This document shows, piece by piece, positions 55,531-64,000 of a DNA stretch of 64,000 bases. Under the pieces are notes generated by a model, which saw only the letters and a program-made list of their open reading frames with translations, was not told the DNA's origin and did no database searches. Every line of letters starts with the position of its first letter. The first letter of the stretch is position 1. The DNA is from Ceratotherium simum simum (taxonomy: Eukaryota > Chordata > Mammalia > Perissodactyla > Rhinocerotidae). The position numbers and the translations under genes were made by a program. The stretch spans positions 11,023,006-11,087,005 of the forward strand of contig NW_004454179.1 of the NCBI RefSeq assembly GCF_000283155.1. The letters run 5' to 3'.

Positions 55531-58196
55531 TACTCACCTCCCTCCTCCCACTAGCCCTCCCCCCACCTCCACTCCTCCCTCCCTTGCCAGCACCTTCTAT
55601 CTGAGCCAAGCTTGTCTGACAGAGCACTACTGAGTGTGTTACAAACTATCCCCTATGAAAATGCCCTGGCCAGAGGGAGGAGCAAGAGTCAGCTGGGAAA
55701 AGAGGCAAGGATCTTGGGTAGTCAGCTTAACGGGGCACCCCAAAGGCACAGGGGTTTCGTCTGTAGCACACAGACACATAATACTTAGACAAGACAGAAG
55801 ATAAAACCCTTGTCCCCAAAAGCTCACAATCTGAAACTTCAGAAGAGTCCTATTCAAAAAACTGCTAGAGAGGAACAGGATTAGCAGGTGTCCAATCCAC
55901 ACAGCCAGAGATCTTTTAGTATTGGTCTGAAGGAAGAGCTAAATACATTTTGCTGGTTTGCTGAGGCAGAAATGCCTCCTTTAATGTCATCAGATGTAAA
56001 AGCTCTAGTCAGCACAGCAAAATTCAGAATCAACACAGACCTTTATGATTCAGAGCATCTGTACAGCCAGTTTCCCCTATCAATGGTATCAACATATTCC
56101 ACTGCTGGTGGTATACATGGATGTCTATTCTCTTTCATGATAGTGTGAGGAAAATGTTCCAGCTCTTGGGTCCCAAGCTCCTAACCCCCAAAATGGAAAT
56201 ACTGTAACACTGAATCTTACCGAGATTCATTGATACAGGGAAACCATCACAGGCAGCAGAATTTCTGTTCTTGGGTCTTAAGCCCACGACCAAGTGGAGC
56301 CATGTGTGAGTGTCCTGAACTCAGAGAAGGGAAGAAATACAACTGATACTATGGACTGCCACCTAGAGATCCCCGGTCCAGGAGTCTGATAAGATGGAAA
56401 GCTGGAAGGGGGCACCTTTTAAAAAAATTAGTTTGAAATGAAAACAAGGAACTTAAGATTTGACTCCAAACTGAAATACTGAAATCTGCCCCAAATGGCC
56501 TGAGAGCCACCTAACTGCAGGAGGATAGGGTGATCCTTCCACCTCTGACATGACCCCTCAATACGCAAACACACATTATGCTACTGGTCCAGCCACGCCC
56601 TCACCATTGCCTTTTTCACTCCAGCCCAATACAAACCCCACCCCACCCCCCAGTCTACTTCCAAGAGTAAGCTCCATTGGCTCAAGAAACTAAAAGCACA
56701 GATATTTCATGAAGACCCCTCTTTTGAATGATCTGAGTGTTATAGCTAACAGGTGGGGAGATCTTCCTAAATATACGAGTATTATCATGACAGGGCTGCT
56801 GGAACGGATCGGTGCCATAAGTCAGACAGGGCTAGGAGTTTCCGTCCCACTGTCAGGTTCCTCTTTAGCCTTGACAGATCAAACTCAAGCCGAAACAGGC
56901 TACAGAGATCAGTTCAGTCTCCGAGCCAAAGGTCTTCACAGTGAGGGACCAAAGCTGCCCTGGCTGGGCCTCTGACGGCCCATGTCCCAGATTAATCACC
57001 GCCAGGCGGGGCCTGGACACCAGCCTGCAATCTGAGCCCAGCAGCACCTGCACAGGGGTCACCCCGGCACCTCCCTCACTCCCCTTGGGCAGGACTCCAG
57101 GGCATGAGGGTGTCCACCTGTTGACTAGGTTACCTGAACAGGCGGGCAGGACACTCTGCCATCTTCAGTCTCGCAGATAAGTCAGGGATAGTTTGAGTGG
57201 ATTACTGAAGGATGGAGGCAAGATAAGGCGACTCAAGTAGTGAAGTCAAGGCTCCAAGAGAAAGCAAATTCTCAGCCTCTGAACATAAAGAGAGAAAGGC
57301 CCCAATGCCCCCATATCACCATCTAGAGAGGAAATCAGGTTGAGACCAGCAGTGGGTGAATAAGCCCTCAGAGGTTATGAACTAGTAAGATGCTCTGTGA
57401 ATGTTTGGTACACATTCTCATCACCAACAGATCAACAAGATGCTGATGGGAAGGAGAGAAACCAGAGCAGGGATGTCTTTTCAAAACACCCCCAAATGCT
57501 GCCAGATACACCAATATGGAAGGAAGCTGAGGAACAATTTCACTCTGAGTGTGTAGAAGAGCTTCCTCTGAATGCCAAGACCTCGGAGAACAGTTTCCTC
57601 AAGGGATCTCCTAAATCAGTAAGCTATTTCAAACACATGTACACCCAGAGCTAGCAACTAAGTATGGTGTGTGTACACATATCTGTCTAAGCTAGAATGT
57701 ACTTTTTAGAACCAAAGGACCCTATTATATTACAAATTCTTCTCAGATGGTAATCTCTTTTATATTGTTGCTTCTCTAAGTTTAAGTAGAGTAGGAGGAA
57801 GTATTCTTGAGGCTCAAAAAAAAATAAAATCAAAAGGAGGAAGATAAACATGAAGATCTGTATCTTAGAATGATCAGTCCCAGGCCTTAACCTGTGATAT
57901 AAGGAGAAACCGCTTGGATGGAAGCACCCTTTCCCACCTGACCCACAGAAGGAAGGGTGGGGAGGGGTCAGAGTCAGATTGAAATGTGTGTCCCTTGAAA
58001 GAGCAGAGAAAAGCACAGGTCAGATGAGAAGAGAAAGAGCTCCTACACAGCACCTTCATTTGAGGAGGAACACCCACATCCTGACTGTCACACCTTGTAC
58101 CTCCAGAGCTCCATCTCCAGGAATTCCCTTTGAACTCTGGCTGCAACCCAGAGTTAGGATAGAGCAGTGGCTACAATTACACACTTGCGTGGAAGC

Positions 58197-58209
58197 GGGG
58201 GGGGGGGGG
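58197..58209 (+). repeat. G homopolymer (13)
   Basis: Thirteen consecutive G, which could be length-variable. Confidence 0.9.
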
Positions 58210-58254
58210 TGCTGCATGTGACAGGCCATGAAAAGTCCCTGCCTATAAAACAGA

Positions 58255-58545
58255 CTGGAAAACAAACCCTTAATTTAAATGTTAATGAAAGTGCTGTGGA
58301 GACATCAGAGGCTTCCCGGCTGCTCAGAGAACAGCTACACCAGCCACAGAATTTATGGCTCCCCTTCACCCTCCCACCTCCCTCTCTGCCTCATCACCCA
58401 CTGAAGTTTAAAGAGCAAAAAAAAAAAACCAACTAATTTTAACATTAACTCCATGCTTCCACTTTGGGATGTGATTGCTAAATTATCTGTTGGCACAACA
58501 GTGATCAAAGGTGGAAAAACAAAGGCACATTGCACACACAATTCA
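58255..58545. promoter_or_regulatory. Candidate regulatory stretch H
   Basis: CTTAATTTAAATGTTAATGA, CTAATTTTAACATTAAC, GATTGCTAAATTATC and the TCF/LEF-type GATCAAAG (58503-58510). TAATG/CATTA cores face each other about 170 bases apart. Confidence 0.35.
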
Positions 58546-58689
58546 GAAAAGTCAGCCGCAGCTAAGGCAGGAAAATTACCTTCTCTCTTCCTGGTGCGGG
58601 AAGAGTAGAAGAAAGTGGTGCAGGCAGCGGGAAGAAGAGGAGGAAGACTCTGATCCCTCCAATGCACTCTGTTCCCCATCTGAGAACTT

Positions 58690-58800
58690 AGCACACCATA
58701 TTACCCACTTGACTTGTCTGTCTCTCCATCAGACTATGCTGTCTAGTTCACTGTTGTTTCCCCAGAGTCTAGCACATAGTAATGCTTAAGAAGTATCTGG
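58690..58800 (+). repeat. L2-type 3' end
   Basis: GACTTGTCTGTCTCTCCATC, GTTTCCCCAGAGTCTAGCAC and ATAGTAATGCTTAAGAAGTA follow the L2 3' end. Confidence 0.65.
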
Positions 58801-59795
58801 AGAGAAAGAGATTGGGGTGTGGAGGGGAGAAAGAGAGAGACAGACAGAGACAGAGACAGAGATGGAGAAAGAATTTAAACACTGAGACTGAAAGATGGAA
58901 ATGTATTCTTGTTAGCAGAGGCAGGGTCTTGATGTATGATCTCTGTATCCACAGTATCCTGCCTTCTGCAGCAGCCTCTGTTTCTATTTGTAGTGTTTTA
59001 TTTAAGTCAGCTCTTGAAAACTGAGCCAACCTTGCTGGCCAGGGAAGGAGTTGCTCCCACAAATGGGTACTGGGCCAGCCAGGCCTAGTTGGGTTGCTGG
59101 TCTCAGGCCAACAGCTCAGCACAGGAGCCTCCCTGTGCCCAACATGCCCTGGGTAGTGGCAGAAATCCAGGGTCTTGAGGAAGTGAAACCTACCGCTGTG
59201 GCATTTCATCCTTGCTACTGGTAGATACGCCTGCCGGAGAGGCTTGTCTTAGCACAGGCTATGAACTCTAGGGTGGCGGGCACTGCCCTGAGATTCAGCA
59301 GGACCAGACTCCAATTCAATTGCATCCCTACACTGATCCCTTTCCAATTTTAGGTCATGTCAGGCTGGACCAGAGGCCCAAATAGCATTAACCAGAGCTT
59401 CCTTCTTTCTCCAGGTGTCATGCTTCCCCTTTGAGCCATGCCAGCCCCTGGCCCCTCCACAGTGTCTTTGTGCTTCTGACTCTCTCATCCAGGGACACCA
59501 CACGCAGGAGGCTCCCTCCTGTGTGTTCTGCACTCTGACAAAGGGGGACACCGAGCCACTCCTTGCCTAGGGAAGGTCTCTTTTACTTAGACAGGCCCCT
59601 GATCCTGGGAAGGGAAAATAGACAGATCTTCATGGCCATGGGCCAAGCCATCAGGAGGACCAGCTACAATATGAAGCACAACAAAGTCATCCACCAGAGT
59701 CTTTCTTCAGGTTATCAAGGTTAGGGATCCCCTTGAAGACGCAGCTCTCCATCGCCAACCAGGAAAAGCAAAACTCAGAGGTACAACCTTTACTT

Positions 59796-59925
59796 TTTTT
59801 TTTTTTTTAAAGATTTTATTTATTTTATTTTTCCCCCCCAAAGCCCCAGTAGATAGTTGTATGTCATAGCTGCACATCCTTCTAGTTGCTGTATGTGGGA
59901 CTCGGCCTCAGGATGGACGGAGAAC
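59796..59925 (-). mobile_element. ERE SINE, truncated
   Basis: Poly(T), AAAGATTTTATTTATT, then AAAGCCCCAGTAGATAG and CTTCTAGTTGCTGTATGTGG. It stops after GCCTCAGGATGG, so the tRNA-related head is missing. Confidence 0.88.
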
Positions 59926-61149
59926 TTTTGACATGTCTTCCCCTAAAAGCACTGAGTGAGTTATGAAGCCCAGGGCCAAAGGATTGCTGAACCACTGGGA
60001 ACCAAAAGAATCCAAACTGAAAGCTGGCTGCCTCTTTTTCCAATCTTTCAAACCTCTCTGTCAGAGAAAATTCCAGATGCAATTACCCTTCACTAAAGAA
60101 AGGTGTATTTCAACAGGCTGGTGAATATGCGTCTACCACACACACAACACACAGTAAACTCTGCAGCCACTGGGAACAAACACCCTGCTCTCCCCAGAAA
60201 CCCACCCCCTTACCAAACAGTACACAGTGATTGCTTTCCTTCCAGACTCTGCCTCACCTCTGGGAGAAATGAAGCAAGAAGGGATAGCTCCTCCATCAAA
60301 AACCCCCAGAGGCCACGACTCACTTTACAAATTTGAATCGGTACATTTCATGCAGACTTGGACTAATCCCCCCAAAAACAAACAGGCCACCACAGTGAGC
60401 AAAGTTACACAAAATTATATTGTATATTTAATAACACAGCTAAGTCAAGTTTCTACACCTATACCACTCATATATTTCCCTAATGACAGAAACAAGACAG
60501 AAGGGATTAAAACCCAAGTGTCCTGGGAAGCCTTCCTGACCACACTCACTCACACGATAGCACGCGTTGTTCGGAGATGGGGAAAGGATTCTGCTGAGCA
60601 CCTCCTTTTTCTTGGAGGGTAATAAATATGGTGCCTGCAGAGGAAGGAGGAGCTGTGGGCCCCTCTCTCTTCCCCTTCCAGGTAAACAGGGCAAGTGGGT
60701 CTATAGATTCATTTCACCACCAAAGCCCCCACAGCTGGCTTGGAGGGGCCCCTGCAAACTGAAGACCTATGTGCATTCACACTCCTGGAATGGTGCAAGC
60801 ATTCACAGCTACCTGAGTGAGCCTAGGTCTTGATTACATACTGCCTTCCCCCACCACTCTCTATCTCTACTCTGGCCTCCAAGAAGAGAGAACAGAGCCT
60901 TTCAAGGGCCACAGCTACTGTCCAAGATGGATGAAGGCATAGCAATGACCCAGAGGCCTGCCATCCCCACCACTGAATAAGATCCTCGGGGGAGCTTCCA
61001 CACAGCAAGTGTTCACTGAATACACAGCAAGTGAGAAGGAAAGAAACTGAGAAAGGAAAAGATGTAAAGTAGAAGGGAATAGAATAGAGTCTTTAACAGT
61101 TCTGCCTTTCCTCACTCTTGAGTATTTACTAACTTTACTCAGCTGGAAT

Positions 61150-61404
61150 TTTATTTTATTTTATTTTTTTGGTGAGGAAGATTAGCCCTGAGCTAACATC
61201 TGTTGCCAATCCTCCTCTTTTTGCTGAGGAAGATTGGCCCTGGGCTAACATCTGTGTCCATCTTCCTCTACTTTATATGTGGGACGCCTGTCACAGCATG
61301 GCTTGAGAAGCAGTGTGTAGGTCTGCACCCGGGATCTGAACCTGCAAAACCCAGGCCGCCGAAGTGGGGTGCATGAACTTAACCACTACGCCACCAGGCC
61401 GGCC
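61150..61404 (-). mobile_element. ERE SINE, minus orientation
   Basis: (TTTTA)n, GAGGAAGATTAGCCCTGAGC, TTTATATGTGGGACGCC and the terminal GCCACCAGGCCGGCCCC. TSD is short or decayed (CTGGAA at both ends). Confidence 0.9.
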
Positions 61405-62579
61405 CCTGGAAATAATTTTTAAATGGCAATAAAACATATTGCACATTTACAAAACTCTGCTTTTCTGTGTTACTCATGGAAAAGTGGTTAGAATTCAATG
61501 TGACCTTGGGAGGTTGTATCTCTGAGAGGAGTATTTCTGAATGTATTTTGGCCCCACAATTACACCCAGACGTGTCCCTTATACCCTAGGCATGCCTCCA
61601 TCATCTCACTCCTGTTCCATCTCAACCCGTCCTTCTTTCACTCATCAAACAGCTCCAGGCTGCGGCTCCTCTACAGGAGGAAGGCTGCATCTCTAAGTCA
61701 TGAATCTTAAAAACAGGATTATTGGAGTTGGGGCAAGAAGTTGGGTAGGAGGACCCACAGGAGGTAGAGGAAAAGGTCCTTGCCTGCCACCCTCCTGTGG
61801 TGACTACTGGTTTTCCTTCTGTGTTTTTTGAGTACCTAACACAGCTCTAAGCACATAACTGGTATTAAATATCATCCTCCATGACTGTTTACAAATCAAG
61901 AACTCAAAGTCACGGAAGGAAGGAAAGGCGACATTTGGACACAGGATAGGATACCTGCTTTCTCCCAGTCATGAGCACCTCAAATGAAGCCTCAGGCCTG
62001 AAGTTTCATATTTCATACTACGTGTCTCAGTACACACATAATAAGCCATCAAAGATAAATACAGTGAATAGTTCTAACAAATTATTTTAAATAGAAGAAA
62101 GGGGTTAATTGAGAAAAGGGATGTGCCAGATCTCCTAACTGTCTAGGTTCCTTCTAATGATAGAAGGGAGCAGCGAGGGGGTGAGAAGTTCTTGGGTGAA
62201 CCAGGAGTACTTGCCCTAGAAGACAACCGCTGCCCACCTCCCCTCATGTTGTTCATGGGCACATCACATTAGTGACACCAACAACCATACTCAACAGGGA
62301 AGGTGGTAGGGAGGGGAACAGAAGGCAGCCATCGAGGGCAGGAACACTACAGGGAGAAAAAGAGAGGAAAGAGAGATTCCTGCTAACTCCCCACCTCAAA
62401 AAGACTGCAAAAGAGCATGTAACTCCATGAGGGCCAGGAGAAGTCCTGGGCAAGGGTGGCGACATGAGAGCAGCTAAAGCCATTAAACAAATGCTATACC
62501 AGAGCTCTAGGAGAAATTCTGGCTGACATGTATTATAGCCCTTCTAGCTTTGCAGAGTATTTTCTTATTCATTATTTCA

Positions 62580-62700
62580 GGTCATCTTCACAATAATCTA
62601 GTAAAGTCTATAAAGGAAATAGTATTTACATTTAATAGATGAGGAAACTTAGGCTCAGATAAGGGATGAACTACGTGAGGCCACTCTGCTGGTTGGTGGC
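62580..62700 (-). repeat. MIR fragment
   Basis: TTTAATAGATGAGGAAACTT and AGGCTCAGATAAGG, reverse-complement MIR core. Confidence 0.7.
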
Positions 62701-64000
62701 AAAGCAGAACTCCAGCCTCCCAGAATAGACCCTAAGGCTGGAGGCAGTGTCTCCTCAGATTGGGAAAATGGATGAGTTTACTGAAAGGTTCAAATTCATG
62801 GACACAGTGAGAAGAAACAGATCTAATAATAAGATGAAAAGATTCCTATCCCAGTATATTCTTTGGTTCAGAGAAAAAGGGGCAGAGGTAACCCCAGCAC
62901 GTACCCTAGTCATCTGGTCATCTAGTGTAAAGACAGGATCCCAAATGCAAACTATTTGTTAAAAGAGTCCAAGACACCATCCGTGGAGTTGGGGAAAAGG
63001 TCATCTCAAATAACTGTGGGTCAGGAGCTGAACAGCCAGCCAACAGTGAGTGAAAGAATCATCCCAGGGCTAAGAAAGTACACCAAGAGGACAAGAAGAC
63101 TCTGAAGGAGAACATGAAGAAAACAAGACCCAGGTCTTCACCAAAGATGAGGCACATCAAGGAGTTAGCAAAGGGAGGATTGGCATAGAGTAAATGACTA
63201 ACAAATGTTAGCTGCTAGTAGTAGTAGCAGTCATAGAGTAGCACTAGTAATATTAGAAAGCTAGATCCTCCCTCAAAGCCAGTTTCCAACTTGTGGCCAA
63301 AAAAAACCTTTTTATTGTGATCTAAAATGCTTCTTAATGATGAAGGCAGACTCTGTCCTCAATCTCTTTCACTGACACCATCTTCAACATTTGCCATGTT
63401 CCATTCTTTTAACAGGTTGCCTAACACGTTCCAGAGGAGGTGGCTGGAGTAGAGGAATATGGGGGTGGGGTGCTGGGAGAGCCTGTTTGTGTTCTTTGGG
63501 CTAAATCCACATGCAGGAAGCCCATTGACCATCTTCAGCCCTGAAAAGCTTCCCTCTACCACCAATCCCACCCCAGCCCACCCTAGTCTCCTAAAGCCAG
63601 TAGGAGTCCACAGGCAACCACCAAGACAAAGTCACCAGCCCACCTGTCACCTCCCACAGGCTGTCCTGCCTTCCTTCAAGCCTTAACACATGTCTAGCCC
63701 ACAGACCCCCAAGCCTGTCTAACTGGCTTTAAAAGGGGCAGCATTAGGAAGAAACTGAGGAGGGGACAAAGCTCGATGCTCCATTTTCCACCCTCCGCTC
63801 CCACACACTTAGGCCTTTGTACTCCCTGCTGGTCTTTCCTTCCCTCTTTCCAAGGATTGCTAGAATGATTTGTTCCAAACAGCGACAGGTTTATAGGTTA
63901 GCCGACACCTCCGCTCTGTGGAATTTTAATTAACTTCTCCCATCGTCAATATGTTAAGGAATGGGGTCTCCATTCTCTGGGGTCAGCAATGTGTTTCAGG

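Larger units (their letters stand above)
26071..64000 (-). other. FBXW4: FBXW4 intron 5 (3' ~38 kb; continues beyond the window)
   Basis: I searched by eye on the minus strand for exon 5 (codons for RVWSIAISPLL, DRTAKVWPLAS) and earlier exons and found none, so the whole stretch should be intron 5. It holds five ERE SINEs after 34 kb (one of them inside an L1), two young L1 copies, L2 and MIR copies, microsatellites and at least seven motif-rich candidate regulatory stretches. Subregions with nothing recognised: 28830-29330, 35700-37200, 38220-39150, 41350-42100, 44600-46180, 48660-49830, 56150-57680, 59000-59780, 60000-61140 and 61410-62580. Confidence 0.8.

Noticed and set aside
26071..64000. 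FBXW4 exons 1-5
   Set aside because: I looked on the minus strand for the conserved VWSIAISPLL, DRTAKVW and F-box segments and found no match, so no exon is claimed.

Overview
The window is nuclear DNA from a mammal. The best indicator of lineage is a set of tRNA-derived SINEs with the head GGGGCCGGCCC(C/G)GTGGC, an RNA polymerase III B box such as GGTTCGATCC, and a tail containing GATGTTAGCTCAGGGCTGATCTTCCTCA. This is the ERE family of Perissodactyla (horses, rhinoceroses, tapirs). I count eleven copies, most with clear target-site duplications (TSDs). Horse and rhinoceros cannot be separated from the sequence alone. One 100-N assembly gap lies inside a SINE at 1577-1676.

Two protein-coding genes converge tail to tail. 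On the + strand are the last four exons of DPCD: 4162-4286, 4638-4771, 10998-11100 and 11764-11868. They encode roughly residues 49-203 of the ~203-residue protein; exons 1 and 2 lie upstream of the window. On the - strand are the last four exons of FBXW4 (dactylin): exon 6 at 26005-26070, exon 7 at 14368-14508, exon 8 at 13717-13858 and exon 9 at 13397-13516. They encode roughly residues 257-412, the C-terminal half of the WD40 propeller. All splice phases are consistent. The genes are separated by about 0.7 kb that holds both polyadenylation regions. The order DPCD(+) FBXW4(-) matches the human chromosome 10q24 region, where FGF8 lies beyond the 5' end of FBXW4.

The remaining ~50 kb is FBXW4 intron 6 (11.5 kb) and the first ~38 kb of a very large intron 5. 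This part has no recognisable coding exon. It holds ERE SINEs, three 5'-truncated L1 copies plus older L1 pieces, ancient MIR and L2 copies, short microsatellites, and several repeat-free stretches. Those stretches are rich in homeodomain (TAATTA/CAATTA), TCF/LEF, SOX, POU-octamer and E-box motifs. From established knowledge, FBXW4 introns are part of the regulatory landscape of FGF8. Duplications here cause split hand/foot malformation 3 in people, and a retroelement insertion in mouse Fbxw4 intron 5 causes dactylaplasia. I therefore report the motif-dense stretches as candidate enhancers; conservation could not be tested here.

Smaller items include a sequence in DPCD intron 4 that looks like the orthologue of one arm of human MIR3158 with no partner arm, a near-perfect 23-bp inverted repeat inside L1-derived DNA at 53691-53742, a perfect 20-bp palindrome at 55037-55056, short tandem duplications, and a decamer (CTCCAATTAG) that recurs three times in two candidate enhancers.
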